Origin: Anaerolineae bacterium | GTDB lineage: Bacteria > Chloroflexota > Anaerolineae > Aggregatilineales > Phototrophicaceae | DNA: 64,000 nucleotides | Assembly: GCA_019912965.1 (NCBI GenBank) | Contig: JAIOHM010000205.1 | Span: 124,001-188,000, forward strand | Direction of reading: 5' to 3' | In this document: piece by piece, positions 44,881-54,189 of the stretch | Layout of the letters: the number at the start of each line of letters is the position of its first letter | Position numbering within the stretch: the stretch's first letter is position 1 | Position numbers and translations under genes: made by a program | Notes under the pieces: model-generated | Seen by the model: only the letters and a program-made list of their open reading frames with translations | Told to the model about the DNA's origin: nothing | Databases searched by the model: none

Positions 44881-45053
44881 GCATAACCTCTCAGAATAGT
44901 GCCAGAAGGTCTCCGATTATACCTCGAATGCCCTTAATATGCGTGATTTGAAAAATTCACGAAAAACAAACGCTTTTCACACAATTTCGGCTAAAATTTG
45001 GTAAAATGGTTATTACAGTTCGTAACGTTATGCCGCCTACCGGGGAGGATGCG

Positions 45054-45293
45054 GTGGATGTAAATGCTGAAAAAGCCATGTTGTATTATTCTGATGCCTA
45101 CCAAAAGCTCTACAACCGCCGCCCCAAAGATCTGCGTGCGCTGGATGATGGTTGGGTGATCGTCAATGGAGCACGAATGCGTGTTACCGAATTGGAAATG
45201 CTCACAACCCAATTGCAGCACGAATATAAGCGCGATACCGATCAGCGCCGCAGCATCGTCAATCGTCTGCTTAAGTGGTTCAAGCAAAACTGA
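45054..45293 (+). CDS. Small conserved-looking protein of unknown function
   Basis: 79 residues, no family recognised. It is charged, with a central strand pair (GWVIVNGARMRVTELEMLT) followed by a basic helix (HEYKRDTDQRRSIVNRLLKWFKQ). The GTG at 45054 was chosen because GGGGAGG lies five bases upstream, the same arrangement as fabF. An ATG at 45006 would add 16 residues and lacks a ribosome-binding site. It is monocistronic. Confidence 0.6.
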   Translation: MDVNAEKAMLYYSDAYQKLYNRRPKDLRALDDGWVIVNGARMRVTELEMLTTQLQHEYKRDTDQRRSIVNRLLKWFKQN

Positions 45294-45466
45294 TCGCGCA
45301 TGTTGCATCACTATATGGCTGCAACCGCCTTCATCGCCCTTAGGGTTCAGTTACCCTCGATAAACAGGATTTGACTCCGTTCCACAAATCCAGTTATAGC
45401 ATTCGCCTCTGTCCGCCGCTCTCACTATAATTAGTTTGCATTATATTTCCGTTATAGGTAGCCCGT

Positions 45467-47500
45467 ATGGATTCGTTGAAAGAAAACCAGCGCCAGATTC
45501 GGCTGGCACTGATCGCCCTTACCTTCATTCTATCCACCGGCATCATCGGTTTCATGGTGATCGAAAAGATGAACCTGCTGGATGCAGTGTGGCTTACCGT
45601 TATCACGCTGGCAACCATCGGCTATGGCGACATATATGCCCGTTCGCCGGAAGGTCGCCTGTTCACCGTATTCCTGATTCTGTTTGGTATCGGCGCTGTA
45701 GCCTACGGTTTGCAGGCCACAGCCACCTTCCTCGTCAGCCCCGCAATCCGTGACATTCGCCAGCGCCGTCGGGCGCAGAAGGCTATCGACCGCCTCCATC
45801 AGCACTATATCATCTGCGGCGCGGGACAGATCGTTGATAACACGATCCATCTGCTCTTGGAGGGAGCCCGGCGCAGACAGACAGCCCGACGTGAACAGCT
45901 TTATCATCCGGTAGACGTTTTTTTAGATCGCTTTTTGGGCGATGATGCACATGGGCATTATCCACGCTTGCGTGCCATGCTCCGTCGAATATTTATGGTA
46001 TATGTTTGGCTATTTCACCGGACAGAAACCTTGCTCGATGTTATCGTCATCATCACACCTGATCATGCCTTTGCCGATCATCTACGCGAAAACGACCTGC
46101 TCGTCGTTGAAGGTGATCCTACCAGCGATGACATCATGCGTCGGGCAGGCATCGAAAATGCCCACGCCATGATGGTCATGCTCGACAGCGATACCGAGGC
46201 ACTCCTGACCATCTTGACTGCCCGCAATCTCAACCCCGAAATTGATATTACTGCTGGCGCACTCGAAGAAGAACATGCCACCAAAATGATCCGTGTTGGT
46301 GCAAATAGTGTCTTGGCTCCCTACGAAGTAGCCGGACGGTTCATGAACAATGCAACCTTCCGCCCCGCTGTCAGCGAATTCTTTAATAGCATACTCTTTA
46401 ACCAGAACGTCGATATCCAGGCCACACAGCTCTTTTTGTGGGACGATTCCCCTTGGATTGGCAGATCACTCGGCGAACTCATGCTGCGGGAAAATTTCCA
46501 CGCAGGCATTATTGGCTTGCGACGCGATAGCGGCGATTATATCTACGCCCCTAACGACAATTACCGTCTGCGGGAAAACGAGGTGTTGATTGCGGTCGCT
46601 CCCGGTCATAGCATTGCGCCCCTCCAAAGTTCTTGCCGGGGAAGCACAGTCTCAAAGCCTCGCATCCCCAATTGGCAGCGCCTCCCTATCGCTATGACTC
46701 CGCCGCGCACTGCTCATCGGGCATGTACGCTGGAAGAAGCCGAAGCAGTAGCCAGCGAAATGTCGAGTCATTATGTCATCTGTGGCACAGGCCGTATCGC
46801 CCGCAGTGCCATCAGCAAACTCGACCCCTCGCGTCCATTTGTTATTATAAGTGACAACGAATCTTATACTGCCGAGCTGCTGGAAATTGGCTTTCGGGTC
46901 ATTCATGGCAGCCCGGTACAGGAATCGGTTTTGCGTAAAGCCGGAGTCGAACGCGCGCTGGCGATAATGGTCACGTTGGACGATGATGCCAGCAGCATCC
47001 TCACGGTGCTCAACTGCCGCAGTCTGAGCAAACGTCTGCTCATCACGGCTGCCGCCCAAACGGACGACATGCTCCCCAAACTCCTTCGTGCCGGAGCAGA
47101 TCGAGTCGTCAGCCCATTCCAGGTTGCAGCCAACTTCGTCTTGCTGGCAACTACCCGCCCGGTCGTCAGCGACTTTTTACAATATGTGGTTTATAACTAT
47201 GGAGCGCGTATCGAAACCACCGAACTCTATATGCAGGAAGACTCGCCTTGGATTGGCTCAACTCTGGCCTCGCTGCAACTGGATAGCCAGTATCAGGCTG
47301 GAGTCATCGGCATCCATCTTGCTAACGGTTTCTATAATTACGCCCCACCTGCCGATCATGTACTTCAGCCCCACGAAATCCTCATTGTCGTAACGCCCAT
47401 GCGCTGTGCCGATGAACTCCGCACACTGGCGCACGGCAGCGCCACTCGTCGTCCAGCCACCCTCCGCCGATCATTCCTGGAAACCAAACCTTTGTCATGA
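45467..47500 (+). CDS. Potassium channel protein with two RCK/TrkA regions
   Basis: 677 residues. Two membrane helices (about 11-33 and 66-90) flank a pore with selectivity filter TIGYGD (50-55). Two RCK (TrkA-N) regions follow, beginning HYIICGAGQ (about 113) and HYVICGTGR (about 435), each followed by a TrkA-C-like part with DSPWIG. This recalls tandem-RCK channels such as GsuK. The first Rossmann fold is split after its first helix by an insert of about 58 residues (133-190). The downstream GNAT gene overlaps by four bases. Confidence 0.92.
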   Translation: MDSLKENQRQIRLALIALTFILSTGIIGFMVIEKMNLLDAVWLTVITLATIGYGDIYARSPEGRLFTVFLILFGIGAVAYGLQATATFLVSPAIRDIRQRRRAQKAIDRLHQHYIICGAGQIVDNTIHLLLEGARRRQTARREQLYHPVDVFLDRFLGDDAHGHYPRLRAMLRRIFMVYVWLFHRTETLLDVIVIITPDHAFADHLRENDLLVVEGDPTSDDIMRRAGIENAHAMMVMLDSDTEALLTILTARNLNPEIDITAGALEEEHATKMIRVGANSVLAPYEVAGRFMNNATFRPAVSEFFNSILFNQNVDIQATQLFLWDDSPWIGRSLGELMLRENFHAGIIGLRRDSGDYIYAPNDNYRLRENEVLIAVAPGHSIAPLQSSCRGSTVSKPRIPNWQRLPIAMTPPRTAHRACTLEEAEAVASEMSSHYVICGTGRIARSAISKLDPSRPFVIISDNESYTAELLEIGFRVIHGSPVQESVLRKAGVERALAIMVTLDDDASSILTVLNCRSLSKRLLITAAAQTDDMLPKLLRAGADRVVSPFQVAANFVLLATTRPVVSDFLQYVVYNYGARIETTELYMQEDSPWIGSTLASLQLDSQYQAGVIGIHLANGFYNYAPPADHVLQPHEILIVVTPMRCADELRTLAHGSATRRPATLRRSFLETKPLS

Positions 47501-48411
47501 CCATATCAATCGCAAACCATCTTACAGCCGAGCATAGACTTGAAATATATGACCTGTGGCAGTCAGAGTTGGGAGATGTTTGGCCGATAAATCAATCTGT
47601 TTTCGATGAGATTGTTTTTAGCAAAAACTCTGTGAATTATCTTGCCAGAGAAAAGGGAAAACTCGCTGGAATTTTATCAACCCAAATAACTAATGACACA
47701 GGCTCAATTGTCTGTATTGTCGTCGACAAATCTCGCCAGCAGCAAGGAATTGGAACTCAGCTTTTAAACCGTGCAATTGAGAATCTGACCTTAAAAGGAG
47801 TGCGCCAGATACATCTAGGCTCAGGCGGTTCAAGCTATTTTTGGCCGGGCATACCCGCTAATTTGGAAAATGCCAAAAAGTTTTTCGAGAAAAGAGATTG
47901 GCTCTACACCCACACCAGTGTAGACATGATCTTGAGATTAGAGTCCTTCAAGTCTCCAGACAGCATATTTGAAAACATCGACAGACAAGGAATAACCCTG
48001 AAACTGCTTCCCAAAAATGAAGTGGAAAATCTGCTCACGTTTGAAAAACACAGCTTTCCAGAATGGCATCAATATTTCGCACGCGCTGTAGATACAGGAA
48101 GGCTAAATGACATTTTGATTGCCGTATCAGCCAATGAGGACATCCTTGGTTCTGTACTTATTGAGGGAAAATCACCAAAGTGGAATTGCCTCTTGGGGGA
48201 TAAGGTTGCAGAAATTGGAGCACTTGGTGTATTGGTTGAAGCCAGAAATCAGGGCATCGGAATAGCACTAGCCGCAAAAGGAACTCAAATCCTGAAAGAT
48301 ACAGATTTTGAAGTAGCTTTCCTGGGTTGGACGTGGTTGATTGATTGGTACGGAAAACTTGGCTATAAAGTATGGCGTGAATATTGGATGGGAAGCAAAT
48401 CCTTAAGCTGA
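47497..48411 (+). CDS. GNAT acetyltransferase with two GNAT domains
   Basis: 304 residues with two GNAT-like halves. The first has VDKSRQQQGIGTQLLNRAI (about residue 90). The second has LGVLVEARNQGIGIALAAKG (about 247). Substrate unknown. The DNA is visibly richer in A/T and in AAA/GAA/TTA-type codons than its neighbours, which suggests acquisition from elsewhere. Its ATG overlaps the channel gene's stop (ATGA). Confidence 0.85.
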   Translation: MTISIANHLTAEHRLEIYDLWQSELGDVWPINQSVFDEIVFSKNSVNYLAREKGKLAGILSTQITNDTGSIVCIVVDKSRQQQGIGTQLLNRAIENLTLKGVRQIHLGSGGSSYFWPGIPANLENAKKFFEKRDWLYTHTSVDMILRLESFKSPDSIFENIDRQGITLKLLPKNEVENLLTFEKHSFPEWHQYFARAVDTGRLNDILIAVSANEDILGSVLIEGKSPKWNCLLGDKVAEIGALGVLVEARNQGIGIALAAKGTQILKDTDFEVAFLGWTWLIDWYGKLGYKVWREYWMGSKSLS

Positions 48412-48417
48412 ATCCCC

Positions 48418-49770
48418 TTACTCATCTAGCCCCGCCAACCGCCGTTCGTCTCGGTAATCCTGCTGTGTATCCACATCGCGCAGCACACTATCCGTATCAA
48501 CGGTTACATAAACAATCCGTTCCTTATGCCGATCAATGACATCGCGCGGCGCACCATCAGGCGGCAGTGCCAGAATTTCCGGCCAATATTGACGATCAAT
48601 CAGAATGGGATGTCCCCGCCGCATTTGGTAGCTCGGTGCGACAATATCGCCCAGTCCTTCAGCATACGCCGTCAACACCTGCGTTATCACTTTCGGCTGG
48701 ATGCGTGGCTGATCACCCAGTACCACCAACGCTGCGCTGACATAAGGCGGCATCGCCTGTAATCCAGCTTTCAGAGACGAAAGCATCTCGCCCGTTGCAA
48801 ACTCCGCGTTATGGGCAACATTCGCCCCTGCCCGCGTTGCCAACTGACGCACCTCACCCGCCCGGTTTCCCGTCACAACAGTAATATTGTGCAAACGTGC
48901 CAGCACCAACTGGTCGATAATATGTTCAATGATTGTTTTGTGTTTCGTCCACGGCAGCAGCACTTTGGGCTGTCCCATCCGGCGCGACATCCCTGCGGCC
49001 AGCACCACCGCACCAACATGCCGCTGCACTTCAAAAATCGGATCGACCCCGCGAACAGAACCAATCGCTACCCCTTGCACATGTGGCGACCGCAGCACAA
49101 ACTGCGCGATCAAACGCGCCCGTGCCCGCGAATACCCCTGCCGTGATACTTGGTTAAGCAGTGCCATCACCCGTGCTTTAGGCGGCGCACCTCGCAATCC
49201 AAATTCCTCATCACGTAAAACCTGAGCAACCCACGGCGACTTTATCCGGTTGCCGATGCCGAATCCATAACGTTCGTTAATCGCCTGAGCATTGTAAACA
49301 TGCTCATCATCCAATGGTTGTCCAAGAACTGAAAGCGAAGCCATCGGCACTACCAGAGTCGTCTCGGCTGGAATCAGGGGTTCATGCAGCTTAGGCGCTT
49401 TCATGGGCAGGCCGCGCGCCCCATCTGCCTCAATCAGCAGCACATCGGAGTCAATCGAATCCAGCAGGCGGGGGATATAATCCGTCCCCGGCCCATGAAC
49501 TTTATTCCCACGAACAAAATCGTAAAGGAACACAAAGCGGTTTTGCCCCAAAGCCAGTGATAAATGCGACATCCCTTCGTCCACCGTAGTCGCGTAGGGC
49601 ATCAGATCAAGCTGGTCAATACCAACCCGCGTCGTCGTTGTCGCCAGCACGCGCAGACCCGCCTCGGCTAATTCGTGTCCAAGGGCGATCAATGTGGAAG
49701 TCTTGCCGCCTGCCCCCACGAATGCCACCACATCGCCCGGAACGATGTCAAACGCCTTTTGTAATTTCAT
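48418..49770 (-). CDS. YqeC-MocA fusion: P-loop accessory protein plus molybdopterin nucleotidyltransferase-like domain
   Basis: 450 residues in two parts. Residues 1-250 resemble YqeC, a putative accessory factor of molybdenum or selenium-dependent hydroxylases, with a P-loop FVGAGGKTSTL. Residues 255-450 form a MobA/MocA-like nucleotidyltransferase (VVLAAGMSRRMGQPKVLLPW, VVLGDQPRI). MocA makes molybdopterin cytosine dinucleotide, the cofactor form of xanthine-dehydrogenase-family enzymes. It is 15 bases downstream of the large hydroxylase subunit. Convergent with the GNAT gene, with a six-base gap. Confidence 0.88.
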   Translation of the reverse strand: MKLQKAFDIVPGDVVAFVGAGGKTSTLIALGHELAEAGLRVLATTTTRVGIDQLDLMPYATTVDEGMSHLSLALGQNRFVFLYDFVRGNKVHGPGTDYIPRLLDSIDSDVLLIEADGARGLPMKAPKLHEPLIPAETTLVVPMASLSVLGQPLDDEHVYNAQAINERYGFGIGNRIKSPWVAQVLRDEEFGLRGAPPKARVMALLNQVSRQGYSRARARLIAQFVLRSPHVQGVAIGSVRGVDPIFEVQRHVGAVVLAAGMSRRMGQPKVLLPWTKHKTIIEHIIDQLVLARLHNITVVTGNRAGEVRQLATRAGANVAHNAEFATGEMLSSLKAGLQAMPPYVSAALVVLGDQPRIQPKVITQVLTAYAEGLGDIVAPSYQMRRGHPILIDRQYWPEILALPPDGAPRDVIDRHKERIVYVTVDTDSVLRDVDTQQDYRDERRLAGLDE

Positions 49771-49785
49771 ATCCAGTCCAGGCGC

Positions 49786-52017
49786 TTAAAGAACGCCGAT
49801 GCCCTGTTGCCGTAAAGCTGCCACCACCCGTTCAGGGGTCAATGGAATCTGGTCAATCCAGACACCTGTCGCGTCATGAACAGCCGCTGCAATCGCCGGA
49901 GCTAAGGGCAAAAATGGCATCTCCGCCATTCCCCTTGCCCCCCACGGGCCGATTGGATCAGCATATTCCAGAATGACAGATTTCACAGTCGTCGGCACAT
50001 CCAGAATCGTTGGGATCAAATAGGTCGAAAGGTATGGATTTCGGATTTTCCCCTCAACCGAAATCAGATTTTCCATCACGGCGTAGCCTTGCGCCTGTAC
50101 CACCGCGCCTTCAATCTGCCCTTGCACCAGCAGCGGATTCACCACCTGCCCCACATCATTTGCCGAAATCACCCGCAGCAGATGGATATGCCCTGTTTCA
50201 ATGTCAACCTCAACCTCAACCGCCTGCGCTACATACCCATAAGCGAAGTTCGGCTCACTTCGTCCGGTTTCCGGGTCATAGGGCGTTGTCGGCGGTGGCC
50301 GATATTGGTAAGTCGCAATCGCTGGCCGTTCCTCATTCGCCCACATTGCCAGTGCCTTAGCTGCTGCGCCGCGAATCGCATTTCCCGCCATAAACGTCAA
50401 ACGCGAAGCAGAAGCACTGCCAGAAGTCAGGGTTTCTGCGGTATCGTGCCCGATCAATTTAACTTTCTCAAACGGCACACCCACCGCATCAGCCGTCATC
50501 TGGCTAAAAGCTGTGTGCGACCCTTGACCAACTTCCGCACCTGCCTGCCGGACGATAACCTGCTCAATTTCGGTCTTGCCGTGCAGTTCAACCGTTGCCC
50601 AACTTTGCTCCGGGAAGCCGAAACTGTAACCAATATTTTTGAACCCGGCAGCGAATCCAATTCCCCGCCGCAGTGCTGGATTTCTCGGCTGTTCAGTTGG
50701 TCGTGATTTCCAGCCGTTCTCATTCTGCTCCCAGAAACTCTCCCGCGCACATGCCTCCACCACCTCCGGCATCGAAACACCTTTTGGCAAGGGTGTTCCA
50801 ACACTCAGAATACTGCCCTCTTGGAACACATTCCGCGCCCGAAGTTCTACAGGGTCTATGCCTAATACCTCCGCCAGCTTATTCATCTGACCTTCAGCCG
50901 CCAGCGCTCCCTGCGGCGCACCAAATCCCCGGAACGCTCCGGTTGGGATGTTATTAGTCAGCACCCCATAAGTATCCAGATGAATATTCGGGATTTCATA
51001 AGGCCCGGTCACGGTCAGGTTGCAGTTGCCCATCACTTTCGTCGTAGTGTAATTGTACGGCCCAGCATCCCCAATCGCTGTCGCTTCCACCGCCACAACT
51101 TTGCCATCCCGTGTCGCGCCCCATTTCGCCCGAATCGTAACCGGATGCCGCTTGTGATGATACAGAATCGATTCTTCACGACTCCACTGAATTTTCACTG
51201 GACGCCGCAAATAATGTACCGCCAGTGCCAGCACAATCTGCACCGACATATCCTCACGCCCACCAAAAGCCCCGCCAATTGCCGGGTAAATCACCCGCAC
51301 TTGTTCCGGTTGCAAACCCAAAGCGTGATAAATCTGCTCTTGATCTTCATGTACCCACTGTCCTGCAACGATGACCGTCACCCGCCCTTGTTCATCAATG
51401 TACCCAAGTCCGGCTTCTGGCTGTAGATAAGCATGTTCCTGATAACCAGTGTGGTACTCACCCTCCACCACCACCTCAGCCTGCGCCCATCCTGCCGCCA
51501 TATCGCCTTTGCGGATGCGATAATGGCACAAAATATTCTGTGGATGATTAGTGTGTAGCTGTGGCGCGCCCTCCTGCATCGCTGCTTCCGGGTCAAAAAC
51601 AGGCGGCAAATCCTCATAGATAACATCAATCAACTTAACGGCTTCGGCTGCAATCGCCTCTGTTTCCGCCACCACCACCGCCACACAGTCCATATAGCAG
51701 CGCACAATATCCGCGCCCGGAACTTGGCTGTTGCTCCCCGGCCCACACAGTACAGGCTGATCTTTTGTCACCAGACCATACTCATTTTGCGGTACATCCT
51801 TCGCAGTGAAGATTCGCACCACACCCGGAAGTGCCTCCGCTGCATGGTTATCTATACTCACCACCCGCGCATGTGCCCGGTCACTGAAGCGCAGTTTCAT
51901 CCAAAGTTGTCCATCCAGATTGATGTCGCCGGGGTATGGAGTTTCACCCGTTACCTTGCCCAGCGCGTCAATCCGTTTGATGTTTTGTCCGATGACGACG
52001 GTTTTATCTTTAGACAA
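49786..52017 (-). CDS. Xanthine dehydrogenase-family molybdopterin-binding subunit
   Basis: 743 residues, the catalytic subunit of a molybdenum hydroxylase. It has the aldehyde-oxidase/XDH a/b hammerhead N-terminus. The molybdopterin-binding loop is PAIGGAFGGRED and a second block is GAFRGFGAPQG. The catalytic Glu is in GARGMAEMPFLPL near the C-terminus. The substrate cannot be fixed; purine or nicotinate-like heterocycles are possible. There is no AYRGAGR-type CO dehydrogenase motif. The start is TTG at 52017 with AGGGG upstream. Confidence 0.92.
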   Translation of the reverse strand: MSKDKTVVIGQNIKRIDALGKVTGETPYPGDINLDGQLWMKLRFSDRAHARVVSIDNHAAEALPGVVRIFTAKDVPQNEYGLVTKDQPVLCGPGSNSQVPGADIVRCYMDCVAVVVAETEAIAAEAVKLIDVIYEDLPPVFDPEAAMQEGAPQLHTNHPQNILCHYRIRKGDMAAGWAQAEVVVEGEYHTGYQEHAYLQPEAGLGYIDEQGRVTVIVAGQWVHEDQEQIYHALGLQPEQVRVIYPAIGGAFGGREDMSVQIVLALAVHYLRRPVKIQWSREESILYHHKRHPVTIRAKWGATRDGKVVAVEATAIGDAGPYNYTTTKVMGNCNLTVTGPYEIPNIHLDTYGVLTNNIPTGAFRGFGAPQGALAAEGQMNKLAEVLGIDPVELRARNVFQEGSILSVGTPLPKGVSMPEVVEACARESFWEQNENGWKSRPTEQPRNPALRRGIGFAAGFKNIGYSFGFPEQSWATVELHGKTEIEQVIVRQAGAEVGQGSHTAFSQMTADAVGVPFEKVKLIGHDTAETLTSGSASASRLTFMAGNAIRGAAAKALAMWANEERPAIATYQYRPPPTTPYDPETGRSEPNFAYGYVAQAVEVEVDIETGHIHLLRVISANDVGQVVNPLLVQGQIEGAVVQAQGYAVMENLISVEGKIRNPYLSTYLIPTILDVPTTVKSVILEYADPIGPWGARGMAEMPFLPLAPAIAAAVHDATGVWIDQIPLTPERVVAALRQQGIGVL

Positions 52018-52028
52018 CGCTTAAACCC

Positions 52029-53813
52029 CTAATAACTGTCCTCAACCATAACCGACGCTTCCGCCAGCGTCCCGCCCGAAATCACTTTCGCGCCCATCCG
52101 CCGCTTTTCCTGCAAAAAAATCCGCCGCAGGATAGCCACTGCTGTTGCATAGGTGGGATCAATCCCGCCATAGCTCAGGCTGCCCGCGCCCAGATTCTTG
52201 CCCTTGCTCATCGGCGTATCCGACGCATAATGCAAAAAACCTACATCGAATGGCACACCGTACAGATTCACAATTTCGTTAGCTGGATGCAGCTTCGGGC
52301 GAAATGCTTCATAAACTGACGACAGAAACGGCCCGGCTTCCATCTCAATATCCGTATACCCTTCCTGATAAAACACGCTCATATAACGCGGATTTTGCAG
52401 GAAAGTACCCGGCACAGAGATGCCCTTCTGGTTATCCAGCACCATTCCATAGGTCAGATACGGAACAACATCTTGCGCGGTAAAGCAGTTCTGGAACAGA
52501 TAGGTGTTTTGCGAATGTTCATCATGAATCACGCTGGGGATCATCACATCCCCCACCCCACCATTCAGTGTGGCGGCCTTGCCCATCACATACACACCTA
52601 GCAAACTACCGACCCGTTCTGTAATGCGGTTCAGTAGTTCATAGGCCGCTAGGCCTAATGGGTAGTCGATATTCAAAATCACCGCATTGCTGTGCGCCAG
52701 CGCGGGTGCATCGACCACATTTTGCAGGCGCGCGTCCAACCAGTCTGGGCGCAGTTTATTCAGTTCAATAACCTGCGCCTCAATATCAAAGCCCTGCTTG
52801 CTGTTCAGGCGATGAATACCAATTGCCTGCTCATCTGCCGCCAGCGAATCCCGCGCCGCATCGCCCTTATCCGCAATGTACTTCTTCAGCACATAATACA
52901 GGAAATTATCAAGGCTCTTGCGGTCGTCATTTTCCTGAATAGCCTGGTACAGTTCAACCAGTTCGCCTTTATCAAAGCGTTGGATGTACTCAACCAGATT
53001 GCTTTCTTCGCGCTGGGCGAAACCAGTCAGCAGATTCACCATTGAATGGGTATTGCTGGAAACAAAATATACTGGACGATCTTCAAGGTTGATCCCGCCC
53101 AATTGCTCGGAAATTTCCGCCCACCAATACGCCGTCGCGCGACGATAATCCGCCAGTGACCCCGCCAGCATTTGCAATCGGATTTGCTTTCGTCCTCGCG
53201 CAATCGCATACAGCGTTTCTACGAACCGTTCGCCCCAAACCACTTCTAGCCGCCGCAAGTCGTCCTTTTCAGTTTGCATCGCTTTGGCGATCAAATCAGC
53301 TTCAGCCTCGCTCAACTTATCACGCCGACTGCGCTGCTGTTCTAGCACCAGTTGAATATCCTCCGCTTGCAGCAACGTATGGATTTTATTCCACTCAATC
53401 TGATAAGCCGTCAAAATCGGGACGAGATCATCAATATCCGAACGACTGGCAATAAACACTGCCAGCGCACTTTCCCCGTTGAAGTGAACCCGCCGACGCC
53501 GCCCCGGTGCGGATACCCGCTGCCATTCCCGAATATTGGTATAGCCAGCCTCGACAAACGAACGCTCAATCTGGCCGATCAACACCAGATCAACATCCGC
53601 CATGCAGTCCGGCAAACGCAAACTCGCATAAATCAACGCCGACATATCCGGTCGCAAATCGCCCGCATGAATATGCAGGGACGACTCCATCGCCATGTGG
53701 CTCTCTGCCAGAGTCTCAATCTGAATCGGATAGCTGGAGCGCAGCAGCGAATAATATGTCCGCATATACAGCTTGATTTCTTCGCTGTCAGTTTTGGGAA
53801 CGGTACGATCCAT
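52029..53813 (-). CDS. Large protein of unknown function with nucleoside-phosphorylase-like C-terminal half
   Basis: 594 residues. It may belong to the DUF6909-type group, but I am not certain. The N-terminal half is helical, with a VYFVSSNTHSMVNLLTGFAQREE block. The C-terminal half (about 395-590) has features of the purine/uridine phosphorylase fold: a glycine-rich segment GKAATLNGGVGDVMIPSVIHDE, then TDIEMEAGPFLSSVYEAF, resembling the family's nucleoside-binding EME motif. It lies between the two hydroxylase structural genes, four bases after the small membrane protein gene. A role in purine nucleoside or nucleotide breakdown is a hypothesis. Confidence 0.75.
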   Translation of the reverse strand: MDRTVPKTDSEEIKLYMRTYYSLLRSSYPIQIETLAESHMAMESSLHIHAGDLRPDMSALIYASLRLPDCMADVDLVLIGQIERSFVEAGYTNIREWQRVSAPGRRRRVHFNGESALAVFIASRSDIDDLVPILTAYQIEWNKIHTLLQAEDIQLVLEQQRSRRDKLSEAEADLIAKAMQTEKDDLRRLEVVWGERFVETLYAIARGRKQIRLQMLAGSLADYRRATAYWWAEISEQLGGINLEDRPVYFVSSNTHSMVNLLTGFAQREESNLVEYIQRFDKGELVELYQAIQENDDRKSLDNFLYYVLKKYIADKGDAARDSLAADEQAIGIHRLNSKQGFDIEAQVIELNKLRPDWLDARLQNVVDAPALAHSNAVILNIDYPLGLAAYELLNRITERVGSLLGVYVMGKAATLNGGVGDVMIPSVIHDEHSQNTYLFQNCFTAQDVVPYLTYGMVLDNQKGISVPGTFLQNPRYMSVFYQEGYTDIEMEAGPFLSSVYEAFRPKLHPANEIVNLYGVPFDVGFLHYASDTPMSKGKNLGAGSLSYGGIDPTYATAVAILRRIFLQEKRRMGAKVISGGTLAEASVMVEDSY

Positions 53814-53817
53814 GATT

Positions 53818-54189
53818 TTAGCGGCTCTTGTCCATGCGGTTAATCGCCCGCTGGCGAAGTTTTTGCTTCTTCTTTTCTTCCACCATCAATGCGCGTTCTT
53901 TCGTCAGACTCTTCTCGTTGACGGCGCTTCGCTTGCGTGGGGCTGCTGCCGCCACAATCAGTGAGATAATGAGACTCATCAACACAAACAACACTACGGT
54001 GATGAAAATTTGCATTGTATCAGGGGGAATTTCGGCTGGAGGAAAGTTGGGCAGCACCCCACCCAGAAAGCCAATCACTGGCGGCGCAAGCACCCACGAA
54101 ATAAACCCTAACGCCAGAATAAGCATCAGACCGATAATCGGCCAGAATGCCTGCATTTTACTCTTCGGTTTCGCATTTCGGTTGGACAT
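53818..54189 (-). CDS. Small membrane protein of unknown function
   Basis: 123 residues with two hydrophobic helices (about 13-42 and 60-82) and a basic Lys/Arg-rich C-terminal tail. The family is unknown. The ATG overlaps the upstream stop by one base (TAATG) and has AAAGGGG upstream, so it is coupled to the FAD/2Fe-2S gene. Confidence 0.7.
   Translation of the reverse strand: MSNRNAKPKSKMQAFWPIIGLMLILALGFISWVLAPPVIGFLGGVLPNFPPAEIPPDTMQIFITVVLFVLMSLIISLIVAAAAPRKRSAVNEKSLTKERALMVEEKKKQKLRQRAINRMDKSR

Noticed and set aside
42881..45005. A riboswitch upstream of the pan or PNP genes
   Set aside because: I saw no conserved aptamer motif, and the genes are packed with overlaps or short gaps.
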